64,000 nucleotides of DNA from Catonella morbi ATCC 51271. Its GTDB lineage: Bacteria; Bacillota; Clostridia; Lachnospirales; Lachnospiraceae. A program made the translations under genes and the position numbers. Below are positions 26,303 to 37,256 of this stretch, in pieces (the stretch's first letter is position 1; each line of letters begins with the position of its first letter). Location: positions 1 through 64,000 of the forward strand of contig NZ_KI535367.1 of NCBI RefSeq assembly GCF_000160035.2. Reading direction: 5' to 3'. The notes under the pieces were generated by a model. That model did not search any database, had not been told where the DNA came from, and worked only from the letters and a program-made list of their open reading frames with translations.

Positions 26303-27718
26303 ATGAAAATGAAGAAAATTATGTCACTTGCATTGATAATGGCTATGGGTGTTACACTGTTATCAGGATGCGGAGGTTCAGGAGGTAATGGAGGCAGCAC
26401 AGCAAAATCATCAGCCACTTCCAAAACTGCTTCGACTACATCGGCATCTAAAACTAATTCGGCTACATCGGCATCTAAGACTTCATCAGCAGCAACAGGG
26501 AACTTTACGGATAATGGCGGTCATGAACTTACTGTGTGGTGCTGGGATCAATCATTCAATATTTACGCTATGAAAGAGGCTGAGAAAATATATCAGAAAA
26601 AAGATCCGCAATTTAAGTTGAATATTGAAGAAGTTCGTTCTGATGATGTTGAAACAAAGATTACTACAGCAGCTTCATCAGGGGACCTCAGTACTTTGCC
26701 TGATATCTTCCTTATGCAGGATAATTCATTCCAGAAATATACAAGTAATTTTAACGATGTGTTCTTGGGACTAAATGATTCAGGAATAAATTTTAAGGAC
26801 TTCGGTGAAGCAAAACAGGCATATTCAACACTTAATGGTGTTCATTACGGAGTTCCTTTTGATAATGGTGCTGTTATCGGAGCTTACAGGATAGATATAC
26901 TTGAAAAAGCAGGACTTACAGCAGATGATTTCAAGGATATTACCTGGAGTAAATTTATTGAACTTGGAAAACAGGTTAAAGAAAAGACCAATACTCCTCT
27001 TCTTACAGTTACAGCAGGAACAAATGATTTAATAATGATGATGCTCCAGTCAGCAGGTTCTTCTATGTTTAAGGAAGATGGTTCACTTAATATAGTTGAT
27101 AATGAAGTACTTAGAAAAGCTCTTGGAATATATCAGGAACTTTATAAAGCGGGAGTCTTGGTTGAAGTTACAGATTGGGATCAGTATATTGCCGCTATAC
27201 AGCGTGGTTCAACAGCAGCTGTTATAAACGGATGTTGGATTATCGGTTCCATTACTGCTGCAAAGGATCTTTCGGGAAAATGGGCAATTAACAACATGCC
27301 TAGATTTGATGATGTTGAAGGTGCTACCAATTATTCAAATAATGGTGGTTCATCTTGGGCAATTACATCTAAATCCGAAAATCAGAAGCTTGCCATTGAT
27401 TTCTTAAATACAACTTTTGCGGGAAGCGTAGAACTTTATGAGACAATTCTTCCTTCTTCGGGAGCTCTTGCTACATATCTTCCTGCCGGCAAAAGTGATG
27501 TATACAGTAAGCCACAGGAATTTTTCGGAGGAAAACCAATATATTCACTTATCACAGAATTTGCAGGCAAGATTCCAAGCAACATAACAGGTACTTATTA
27601 TTATGATGCAAGAAATGCGGTAAGCGTTGGACTTAGCAATGTAATCCAGAAAGGTGCCAATATTGAAGATGAATTAAAAGCGGCACAAGAGACAGTAGAG
27701 TTTAATATGGGTGGCTGA
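26303..27718 (+). CDS. Sugar-binding lipoprotein of ABC importer
   Basis: The 471-residue precursor has a lipoprotein signal (MKMKKIMSLAL..., lipobox LLSGCG), then a Gly/Ser/Ala/Thr linker with ASKT-type repeats (about 30-67). A family-1 extracellular solute-binding domain follows (ELTVWCWDQSFN at the start, LPDIFLMQD, then YGVPFDNGAVIGAYR). It captures an oligosaccharide outside the cell and passes it to the two permeases encoded next. Given the adjacent beta-galactosidase, a galactoside is the likely ligand. The ATG follows AGGAGGAG. A hairpin separates it from the permease genes. Confidence 0.93.
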   Translation: MKMKKIMSLALIMAMGVTLLSGCGGSGGNGGSTAKSSATSKTASTTSASKTNSATSASKTSSAATGNFTDNGGHELTVWCWDQSFNIYAMKEAEKIYQKKDPQFKLNIEEVRSDDVETKITTAASSGDLSTLPDIFLMQDNSFQKYTSNFNDVFLGLNDSGINFKDFGEAKQAYSTLNGVHYGVPFDNGAVIGAYRIDILEKAGLTADDFKDITWSKFIELGKQVKEKTNTPLLTVTAGTNDLIMMMLQSAGSSMFKEDGSLNIVDNEVLRKALGIYQELYKAGVLVEVTDWDQYIAAIQRGSTAAVINGCWIIGSITAAKDLSGKWAINNMPRFDDVEGATNYSNNGGSSWAITSKSENQKLAIDFLNTTFAGSVELYETILPSSGALATYLPAGKSDVYSKPQEFFGGKPIYSLITEFAGKIPSNITGTYYYDARNAVSVGLSNVIQKGANIEDELKAAQETVEFNMGG

Positions 27719-27749
27719 TATACAGTCAGATTCTAGAGTAGATTGAAAT

Positions 27750-27808
27750 AGGGTTGCCGTAATAAAGAGATAATATTACTTATTCTTTAATGCGACAACC
27801 CTGTTTTA
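27750..27808 (+). terminator. Partial terminator between binding-protein and permease genes
   Basis: AGGGTTG (27750-27756) pairs with CAACCCT (27796-27802), followed by gtttt. Such a hairpin usually keeps binding-protein mRNA in excess over permease mRNA. Confidence 0.6.
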
Positions 27809-27824
27809 AGAAAGGGGAACTAAT

Positions 27825-28709
27825 ATGGAAGGCAAAAAAGGATTAAGTCTTGTTAAAAGACATCTTTTAATTGGCTGGGCATTTATTATTCCGGCAACTC
27901 TGCTTATTGTCATCTTCAGCTTTTTTCCTATGTTTCAGGCAATAATACTTTCATTAAAAAAGGGTGTCGGTACTAATCTTAATTGGAATGGAATAGCTAA
28001 TTATGTAAGAATATTAAAAGATAAGCAATTTATTCAGGCAATATTTAACACATTATTTTATCTTGTTATTCAGGTGCCGATAATGCTTGGTATAGCTTTA
28101 GCGCTTGCATCTATTCTGAATAATAAGCACCTGAGATTTAAGGGGCTTTTTAGGACTATGATTTTCTTACCCTGCGCAACTTCACTGGTATCATATTCAA
28201 TGATATTCAGGTCAATGTTTGCAAATGACGGTTTTATAAATAATGTACTTGTAAATTTCGGTTTTAACAGAATAGGCTGGTTTCAAAATGATTGGTTGGC
28301 AAGAGCTGTAATTGTAGTTGCTCTTATCTGGAGATGGACAGGTTATAATATGGTTTTTTACCTTGCCGGCTTGCAAAATATCGAATATTCAGTATATGAA
28401 GCAGCCAAAATTGACGGGGCATCGCCTTTTCAGTCATTTAGAAGAATAACCGTACCGCTTCTCAGACCAACAATATTGCTTACTGCAATTATGTCTATAA
28501 ATGGTACATTACAGCTTTTTGATGAATCTGTTAACCTTACAAGTGGTGGACCGGGTATAGCAACTATGACAATGTCTCATTATATTTATAAGACCTCATT
28601 TGTAATGAGCCCTAATTTCCCTTATGCAGCGGCACTTTCAGTTGTTATCCTTGTAATGGTGGGTACACTTTCAGTAATCCAGATGAAGGTAGGTGATAAG
28701 CGTGACTAA
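27825..28709 (+). CDS. Sugar ABC importer permease (MalF-like)
   Basis: The 294-residue membrane protein has six predicted spans and the binding-protein-dependent transport EAA loop (YEAAKIDGASPFQSFRRITVPLL, near 200), which contacts the ATPase. The ATG follows AAAGGGGA. It pairs with the second permease, whose gene overlaps its end. No ATPase gene is in the operon, as is common for carbohydrate importers of Firmicutes that share a MsmX-type ATPase encoded elsewhere. Confidence 0.93.
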   Translation: MEGKKGLSLVKRHLLIGWAFIIPATLLIVIFSFFPMFQAIILSLKKGVGTNLNWNGIANYVRILKDKQFIQAIFNTLFYLVIQVPIMLGIALALASILNNKHLRFKGLFRTMIFLPCATSLVSYSMIFRSMFANDGFINNVLVNFGFNRIGWFQNDWLARAVIVVALIWRWTGYNMVFYLAGLQNIEYSVYEAAKIDGASPFQSFRRITVPLLRPTILLTAIMSINGTLQLFDESVNLTSGGPGIATMTMSHYIYKTSFVMSPNFPYAAALSVVILVMVGTLSVIQMKVGDKRD

Positions 28710-29508
28710 GAAACAAAAGATTTTGGTATATACATTTCTTGTAATAGTTTCACTCCTTTCAATCTTTCCGATTTATTGGATGGCTTGTGCAGCAACCAAT
28801 ACAAGTGTGGACATAATGAGAGGTAAGCTGATACCGGGAGGTTATCTTATTGAGAATTTTAAATCTCTGATAGGTAATCAGGATTTGGGGAGAGCCTTTG
28901 TAAATTCTGTAAGAAACTCAGTACTACTTACACTTTTTTCTATGATAATATGTTCTATTGCGGGCTATGGCTTTGAAGTTTATCATCAGAAATCAAAGGA
29001 TATATTATTTACTGTATTGCTTACAGCTATGATGCTTCCTTTTGTTGCAATAATGATTCCGTTATTTACCATGTTTTCAAAGGCAGGAATGGTAAATTCA
29101 TGGCTGGCTTTCATGTTGCCCGGCTTATCAACACCATTTCTTATAATGATGTTTAGACAGGCAGCAAGAAGTTTTCCTAAAGAAATCATTGAAGCGGCAA
29201 GAATGGATGGTTTATCCGAAGTGGGTATTTTCTTTACTATGTTTGTACCAACAATGCGTTCAACTTATGGCGCAGCTGTAACAGTAACTTTTATGAGTAC
29301 CTGGAACAGTTATCTGTGGCCAAAGGTAATTTTCCAGAAAAATGAATCTACAACCATGCCTATGCTTGTTGCTAATCTTCTTGGTGCTTACACTGTTGAT
29401 TATGGTATGCTTATGTTGGGGGTTCTGATAGCAACCCTTCCTACAGCTGTAGTATTCTTTATGCTTCAAAAACAGTTTGCGGAAGGTATTACAGGTGCAA
29501 TTAAATAG
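28702..29508 (+). CDS. Sugar ABC importer permease (MalG-like)
   Basis: The 268-residue protein has six spans and the EAA loop IIEAARMDGLSEVGIFFTMF (near 163). It ends in the EGITGAIK tail typical of MalG-type permeases. I prefer the GTG at 28702, behind aaggtaggtgat; a GTG at 28693 is also possible and adds three residues. The gene overlaps the MalF-like gene, so the two channel subunits are translationally coupled. Substrate as for the neighbouring binding protein. Confidence 0.92.
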   Translation: MTKKQKILVYTFLVIVSLLSIFPIYWMACAATNTSVDIMRGKLIPGGYLIENFKSLIGNQDLGRAFVNSVRNSVLLTLFSMIICSIAGYGFEVYHQKSKDILFTVLLTAMMLPFVAIMIPLFTMFSKAGMVNSWLAFMLPGLSTPFLIMMFRQAARSFPKEIIEAARMDGLSEVGIFFTMFVPTMRSTYGAAVTVTFMSTWNSYLWPKVIFQKNESTTMPMLVANLLGAYTVDYGMLMLGVLIATLPTAVVFFMLQKQFAEGITGAIK

Positions 29509-29521
29509 CAAATTAATATAA

Positions 29522-32686
<3,165 letters not shown>

Positions 32687-32992
32687 CTCAGGTGTCGTTG
32701 AAATAATTATGAATAAATTGTAAACAAAATTATTAATTTTATTTATATTAAAAACGTATATAATAAGTGACGCTTATGCGAAACTTAAAAGTGTAACCAA
32801 ATTCATTAATTCATTTGACTTTTTGTGATATTTGTGTTAACATTATATAGTATTTTTGGAGTTTAAAGAAAGTCGAACTTTAATTTTAATATGTTCGTTA
32901 GCTCGCAGCACTACTAAAAGGTATCTGCTTTAAAGCTCTTTAACTGGAAGATTACGCAACTAATATTTTTTTATTTACAGGAGGATACCTAA
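32687..32992 (+). promoter_or_regulatory. Promoter and long leader of the cold-shock gene
   Basis: TTGACT (32815-32820), 17 bases, then TAACAT (32838-32843) would start a leader of about 145 bases before the ATG. Long structured leaders of this kind control cold-shock mRNAs by temperature-dependent folding. The first ~120 bases after lacZ show nothing I can identify. Confidence 0.6.
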
Positions 32993-33208
32993 ATGAACAC
33001 AGGTGTAGTTAAGTGGTTCAACTCAGAAAAGGGCTACGGATTTATTACTAATGATAACGGCGGAGATGATGTATTTGTACATTTTTCCGCTATCAACGTT
33101 GAGGGATTCAAGACTCTTAACGAAGGACAGAAGGTTACATTTGAGACAGAGACCGATCCTAAGAATTCAAGCAAGCTTAGAGCAGTAAATGTTTCTATAG
33201 CTGAATAA
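32993..33208 (+). CDS. Cold-shock protein (CspA family)
   Basis: The 71-residue protein is a single cold-shock domain with RNP1 KGYGFIT and RNP2 VFVHFSAI. It binds single-stranded RNA or DNA and acts as an RNA chaperone. The ATG follows AGGAGGAT, and the gene has its own leader and terminator. Length is at the upper end of the usual 65-70 residues; it has a slightly longer acidic loop (NDNGGDD). Confidence 0.97.
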   Translation: MNTGVVKWFNSEKGYGFITNDNGGDDVFVHFSAINVEGFKTLNEGQKVTFETETDPKNSSKLRAVNVSIAE

Positions 33209-33224
33209 TTAAATGCTAATTCTG

Positions 33225-33257
33225 GACCGTAGTCTTAAATGACTACGGTCTCTTTTT
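33225..33257 (+). terminator. Terminator of the cold-shock gene
   Basis: GACCGTAGTC pairs perfectly with GACTACGGTC across a 6-base loop, followed by tctttttaat. Confidence 0.95.
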
Positions 33258-33292
33258 AATATATCCTCCTGAGAGGGGGATGATTTTTATCC

Positions 33293-33625
33293 GGGGTTGT
33301 ACCGGTTTCGACGGGAATTTTGAAGTTGGAGAAGCAAGCCGCAGGAATGCGTTAAATCCAAAATTAAATACAAACGCTGAAGATAATTTAGCATACGCTG
33401 CCTAATGGCAGCTGTCTTACCTGTTATACCTGCATAGCAGGCTAAGGCATCGAATAAGCAGGAAACGACATGGTCAGTGGCTCGCGGCTATGGGCGTATT
33501 AGAGTCTACTAAAGTCAGGATTGTGCTGATTCAAGTCTGATGGAGGGAATGTCAAACAATTAGCTAAGCTTGTAGAAGTACAATGAATGGGTTTTTGGAC
33601 AGGGGTTCGACTCCCCTCAGCTCCA
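33293..33625 (+). ncRNA. ssrA: tmRNA (ssrA)
   Basis: GGGGTTG (33293-33299) pairs with CAGCTCC (33618-33624) to form the tRNA-like acceptor stem, and the T-arm GGGGTTCGACTCCCC lies near the 3' end. The conserved CGACGGG follows the 5' strand. The coding region reads ACA-AAC-GCT-GAA-GAT-AAT-TTA then GCATACGCTGCCTAA, giving a tag of T-N-A-E-D-N-L-A-Y-A-A if ACA is the resume codon. CCA is not encoded after A33625. It rescues stalled ribosomes together with SmpB, encoded at 44653. Confidence 0.95.
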
Positions 33626-33637
33626 TTTTTAGAAGAA

Positions 33638-33681
33638 CAAAAAGCAGAGAAAAGTCAAATATGAAATTCTCTGCTTTTTAC
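33638..33681 (+). terminator. tmRNA terminator
   Basis: AAAAGCAGAGAA pairs with TTCTCTGCTTTT across about 15 bases and is followed by T-rich sequence. Confidence 0.85.
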
Positions 33682-33734
33682 TATTATATAAGGGACATCA
33701 TATAAGTTTGTAGTTTATTTAAATTAGTGGGTAT

Positions 33735-33990
33735 TTTTCACACACACACTCTCTTTCCATCACTAATCAATTTATCTAAAAGTTCATTCATTACTTTTGC
33801 ACCTCCCTCGCTTGATTTTAACATAGCTTTAAGTTTACTTGTTACAGGAAACTCATCAATACTATAGGGCATCATTTACAGTAAACAATCTCATCAGCTT
33901 AGCGGTCTTAGAACCATTATAATTGACTGTATTGACAAATATTTCACTCATACCATTATTAACAATTTGTCCTGTTTCTCGGACATACTA
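33735..33990 (-). pseudogene. Decayed C-terminal remnant of an Rpn-type nuclease/transposase
   Basis: Reading the minus strand, YVRETGQIVNNGMSE... and VNYNGSKTAKLMRLFTVNDA are in one frame (about 33984-33868). A TAG then interrupts it. The text continues as DEFPVTSKLKAMLKSSEGG and MNELLDKLISDGKR. This series matches the C-terminal region of PD-(D/E)XK nuclease family (Rpn-like) putative transposases common in Lachnospiraceae. The nuclease core is missing, and a stop also precedes the first segment, so this is a fossil. It lies just downstream of the toxin gene. Confidence 0.55.
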
Positions 33991-33996
33991 TAGAAC

Positions 33997-34464
33997 TTAA
34001 CGCCTTATAATTTCTAAAATCTTAGCTATATCCGCATAAAATATCTTCTTTCCATTCTTCATTATGGCTATAGCCTCTTTTAGCTTTGTGCGAAGTTCAT
34101 TGTCCAAACTCTTATGTATAGTAACCGGGCTTCCACTAATTGTATGGATATGATCTAAATACGCTGCATTGATAGGAAAAGCATTCTGTATTAGAAAAGC
34201 TCTTTCCTTACCGGCAAATAAACCGATAACGATTGTTATACACTTTCCGCTTTTCTTTATCTTATGATTTTGTATTTTCTTATACTTCTCTACCTTTGAA
34301 CTAATTGGTATCATCCAAAATATATCTGCATTCTTTGAGTCTTTAACTGCATAATAATGTGGTCGGTAATTACCGTCATCCTTGTTACTCATTAAAGATG
34401 CGTCCTGCACATTTGAAAAGAAACTATCTTTTATATGGTAAGAATATCCCTGCTTAATTTCCAA
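33997..34464 (-). CDS. cptN: Type III toxin, CptN/ToxN-like endoribonuclease
   Basis: I place the start at a TTG (34464-34462), 5 bases after GGAGG, giving 155 residues beginning EIKQGYSYHIKDSFF. A longer frame from 34476 would swallow the ribosome site. The segments NYRPHYYAVKDS, IFWMIPISSKVEKY, GKCITIVIG and FLIQNAFPI fit the CptN branch of the ToxN/AbiQ RNase fold. These toxins are held inactive by a repeated pseudoknot RNA that they also process. Here such a repeat and a terminator lie directly upstream, the standard type III arrangement. Known members cause growth arrest or block phages. Confidence 0.78.
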   Translation of the reverse strand: MEIKQGYSYHIKDSFFSNVQDASLMSNKDDGNYRPHYYAVKDSKNADIFWMIPISSKVEKYKKIQNHKIKKSGKCITIVIGLFAGKERAFLIQNAFPINAAYLDHIHTISGSPVTIHKSLDNELRTKLKEAIAIMKNGKKIFYADIAKILEIIRR

Positions 34465-34474
34465 ATTTACCTCC

Positions 34475-34508
34475 AAAAAATCCCTCCATCATATTGACAG
34501 AGGGATTT
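34475..34508 (-). terminator. Terminator between antitoxin repeats and toxin gene
   Basis: On the minus strand AAATCCCTC pairs with GAGGGATTT across about 15 bases, and a run of six T follows before the toxin ribosome site. In type III systems this leaky terminator keeps antitoxin RNA in excess over toxin mRNA. Confidence 0.85.
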
Positions 34509-34606
34509 GCATACCGAATCATTTATACCCCGCCCCATCGGCAAGCGGTAACATTTGCATACCGAATCATTTATACCCCGCCCCATCGGCAAGCGGTGAC
34601 ATTTGC
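34505..34606 (-). ncRNA. cptI: Type III antitoxin RNA: 2.1 tandem 48-nt repeats
   Basis: Two full 48-base units (34505-34552 and 34553-34600) differ at one base, and a partial third unit begins at 34601. In the minus-strand RNA each unit contains CCGC, then CCGA, then GCGG, then UCGG, in the order needed for an H-type pseudoknot. AAAU words flank the core as possible toxin cut sites. Repeat count and length fit published CptI-type antitoxins. The unit is read from the promoter at 34615-34643. Confidence 0.75.
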
Positions 34607-34614
34607 TCACTTAC

Positions 34615-34643
34615 AATATAACATACTACTTGACTTTATGCAA
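34615..34643 (-). promoter_or_regulatory. Promoter of the type III toxin-antitoxin locus
   Basis: On the minus strand TTGCAT (34643-34638), 17 bases, then TATATT (34620-34615). Transcription would start at about 34608, right at the first partial repeat. Confidence 0.65.
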
Positions 34644-34747
34644 CAGCTAAATTTTCTGATGTTAGTCAACATTCTTAATTCTTAATGCAATAGGAAATTT
34701 CTATGAGAGATTGTACTATGGCAGCCACTTTGTTTCTAAGAAACCGT

Positions 34748-35926
34748 TTAGGACAACCTCTCCTTGAAATCACCATACCCAAAGCTTTTAATATTTTCAA
34801 CCTTTCCATCCTTCTTAAGCACAGCCAAATCAGGCAAAGGCATACCGTTAAAAGTATTGTTCTTTACAAATGAATAGATAGCCATATCACCGAAAATAAG
34901 CATATCTCCAATATTCTTTTCTTCATCAAAGGAAAAATCTCCTATTATATCTCCGGCAAGGCAGGTGCAGCTTCCAAGCCTATAGGTATATTTTTTCTCA
35001 CCGGCTTCTCCTGAAGTGAATAGCGGCGGTCTGTAAGGCATTTCTATTACATCAGGCATGTGGCAGGCGGCACTTATATCTAAAATCAGATTAGTGGTAT
35101 CGCCCGAGGTAGTTTTATCAAGAATAGTAGTTACAGAGTAGCCCGCATTCAGAGCCACAGCCTCGCCCGGCTCAAGATACACTTCTACATCAAACAAAGC
35201 CTTGGCTTCCTTGATACATTTAATAAGAAGCTCTCTGTTGTAGTCTTCTCTGGTAATGTGATGGCCGCCGCCAAAGTTCAGCCACTTCATATTTTTAAGA
35301 TGCTTACCAAAGTTCTTATATACAACCTCTAGAGTATCTCTTAAAGGCTCGGCTCCCTGTTCACAGAGTGTGTGAAAATGAAGTCCGTCAACACCGTCTA
35401 ACAGTGAACTTTCCTCTGTAATAGCATTTTCAAGTGTGTGAAGGGTTATACCAAGTCTGCTGCCGCTTGCACAAGGATCATAGATTTCATGGCCTTCCTG
35501 AGTGGAAAATTCAGGGTTTATCCTTATACCTATGCTCACACCTTTGTCTACACAGTATTTTTTATACTTTTTAAGCTGATTTACAGAGTTAAATATTATA
35601 TGGTCACAAATTTTAGTTATTTCCTCCATATCCTCATCTTTATAAGCAGGAGAGAAGATGTGATTTTCCTTCTTCATTTCCTCTGCACCGAGTTTTGCTT
35701 CAAAAAGTCCGCTTGCAGTAGCCCCTGCGAGGTATTTTCCTATGAGGGGATAGAAGTAAAAACCTGAAAATGCTTTCTGTGCAAGTAAAATTTTAGCACC
35801 GGTTTCATCCATTACCGCTTTTAGAATTTTACAGTTTTCCTCTATTTTTGCTTCATCTATAACATAGCAGGGGGTTTTAAGTCCTTCAAACGCTTTCTTT
35901 AATTCAGGGTAATTATTTGAAATCAA
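34748..35926 (-). CDS. nspC: Carboxynorspermidine decarboxylase
   Basis: The start is a TTG (35926-35924), 6 bases after AAGGAG; the frame stays open further upstream without a ribosome site. The 392-residue PLP enzyme belongs to the alanine-racemase/DapDC fold. Visible parts are TPCYVIDE at the start, the PLP lysine in KILLAQKAFSGF, HFHTLCEQG, NFGGGHHITREDY and LEPGEAVALNAGY. It removes CO2 from carboxy(nor)spermidine to give (nor)spermidine, the last step of the aspartate-semialdehyde route. The preceding operon gene encodes the enzyme that makes its substrate. It is the last gene of the operon. Confidence 0.92.
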   Translation of the reverse strand: MISNNYPELKKAFEGLKTPCYVIDEAKIEENCKILKAVMDETGAKILLAQKAFSGFYFYPLIGKYLAGATASGLFEAKLGAEEMKKENHIFSPAYKDEDMEEITKICDHIIFNSVNQLKKYKKYCVDKGVSIGIRINPEFSTQEGHEIYDPCASGSRLGITLHTLENAITEESSLLDGVDGLHFHTLCEQGAEPLRDTLEVVYKNFGKHLKNMKWLNFGGGHHITREDYNRELLIKCIKEAKALFDVEVYLEPGEAVALNAGYSVTTILDKTTSGDTTNLILDISAACHMPDVIEMPYRPPLFTSGEAGEKKYTYRLGSCTCLAGDIIGDFSFDEEKNIGDMLIFGDMAIYSFVKNNTFNGMPLPDLAVLKKDGKVENIKSFGYGDFKERLS

Positions 35927-35947
35927 AATAAACTCCTTTATACTCAA

Positions 35948-35976
35948 AGACACAGAGAAATTGGCTCTCTGTGTCT
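35948..35976 (-). other. Perfect hairpin between the two carboxynorspermidine genes
   Basis: An 11-bp perfect stem (35948-35958 with 35966-35976) and a 7-base loop lie between the dehydrogenase stop and the nspC start. No T run follows, so it is more likely an mRNA processing or stability element than a terminator. Confidence 0.5.
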
Positions 35977-35996
35977 GATAATATTCTACAATTATC

Positions 35997-37256
35997 CTAT
36001 GGCACAAGTACAGGATTTTCCTCTACCTGCCAAGGAAGTCCCCATTTATTAAGAGCCTCCATATATGGATCAGGATCAAATTCATCTGTGGTGAATACAC
36101 CAGGTTTTCTCCAAAGACCGTTTAATACAAGCATAGAGCCTATCATAGCAGGAACGCCTGTTGTATAGCTTACAGCCTGACTTCCAACCTCTTTGTAGCA
36201 TTCCTCATGGTCGCAGATATTGTAGATATAAATACTCTTTTCCTTGCCGTCTTTAACACCGGTGAAGATACAGCCGATATTTGTCTTACCCTTGGTACGA
36301 GGGCCGAGAGAAGCAGGGTCAGGAAGAAGTGCCTTAAGGAACTGGATAGGCACAATCTCTTTTCCTTCGTAGTTGATAGGAGTTGTAGAAAGCATACCTA
36401 CATTTTCAAGGCAGTTCATATGGGTTAGGTAACTCTGTCCAAAGGTCATAAAGAAGCGGATACGCTTAACCTCAGGCATATTTCTGCCAAGTGCCTCAAG
36501 CTCCTCGTGGTGAAGAAGGTACATATCTTTCTGTCCGACTTCTTTGAAGTTATACTCACGCTTAATGCTCATGGCAGGAATTTCTACCCATTTTCCATTT
36601 TCAAGATAGCTTCCCGGAGCAGATACTTCACGAAGGTTAATCTCAGGGTTAAAATTAGTAGCAAAAGGATAGCCATGATCGCCGCCGTTGCAGTCAAGTA
36701 TATCTATGGTATCTATTCTGTCAAAATAATGTTTTTTTGCATAGGCTGCAAATACACTGGTTACACCCGGATCAAAGCCTGTGCCGAGAAGGGCGGTAAG
36801 TCCTGCTTTCTCAAATTTATCTGCATAAGCCCACTGATAAGAATAATCAAAAAGTGCTGAAAATCCTTTTTCTTTGCAACGCTCTTCATAAGCCTTCTTC
36901 CACTCAGGCTCTTCTGTATCCTCAGGCTCATAGTTAGCTGTGTCGATATAGTGTACATTTGCAAGAAGGCAGGCATCCATAATAGCAAGATCCTGATAAG
37001 GAAGTGCTACATTAAGAACTGCATCAGGCTTGTAGCTCTTTATAAGCTCTACTGTCTTAGCTACATTCATAGCATCTATCTCAGCAGTAGTAATAATGGT
37101 CTTAGTCTTACCTTCAAGCTCAGCCTTAATAGCGTCGCATTTTGACTTGGTCTTGCTTGCAATGCAAATTTCAGTAAAAACATCGCTGTTCTGACAGCAT
37201 TTGTGGATTGCAACCTGTGCAACTCCGCCACAACCGATAATAAGTAATCTTGACAT
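35997..37256 (-). CDS. Carboxynorspermidine dehydrogenase (saccharopine dehydrogenase family)
   Basis: The 419-residue protein has an N-terminal Rossmann nucleotide site (LLIIGCGGVAQVAI, about 4-17) and the saccharopine-dehydrogenase C-terminal domain (ALLGTGFDPGVTSVFAAYA). In this context it should reductively couple putrescine (or diaminopropane) with aspartate semialdehyde using NADPH to give carboxy(nor)spermidine. The ATG shares one base with the speE stop codon (TAATG), so the two are translationally coupled. Full length, with no broken motif. Confidence 0.9.
   Translation of the reverse strand: MSRLLIIGCGGVAQVAIHKCCQNSDVFTEICIASKTKSKCDAIKAELEGKTKTIITTAEIDAMNVAKTVELIKSYKPDAVLNVALPYQDLAIMDACLLANVHYIDTANYEPEDTEEPEWKKAYEERCKEKGFSALFDYSYQWAYADKFEKAGLTALLGTGFDPGVTSVFAAYAKKHYFDRIDTIDILDCNGGDHGYPFATNFNPEINLREVSAPGSYLENGKWVEIPAMSIKREYNFKEVGQKDMYLLHHEELEALGRNMPEVKRIRFFMTFGQSYLTHMNCLENVGMLSTTPINYEGKEIVPIQFLKALLPDPASLGPRTKGKTNIGCIFTGVKDGKEKSIYIYNICDHEECYKEVGSQAVSYTTGVPAMIGSMLVLNGLWRKPGVFTTDEFDPDPYMEALNKWGLPWQVEENPVLVP

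Noticed and set aside
34505-34606. Possible short CRISPR array
   Set aside because: The units are directly adjacent with no variable spacers, there are only 2.1 copies, and no cas genes are present.
34494-34685. A plus-strand 63-residue open frame with a duplicated peptide
   Set aside because: It is produced by the 48-nt antitoxin repeats read on the wrong strand; there is no ribosome site and the repeats are explained by the type III system.
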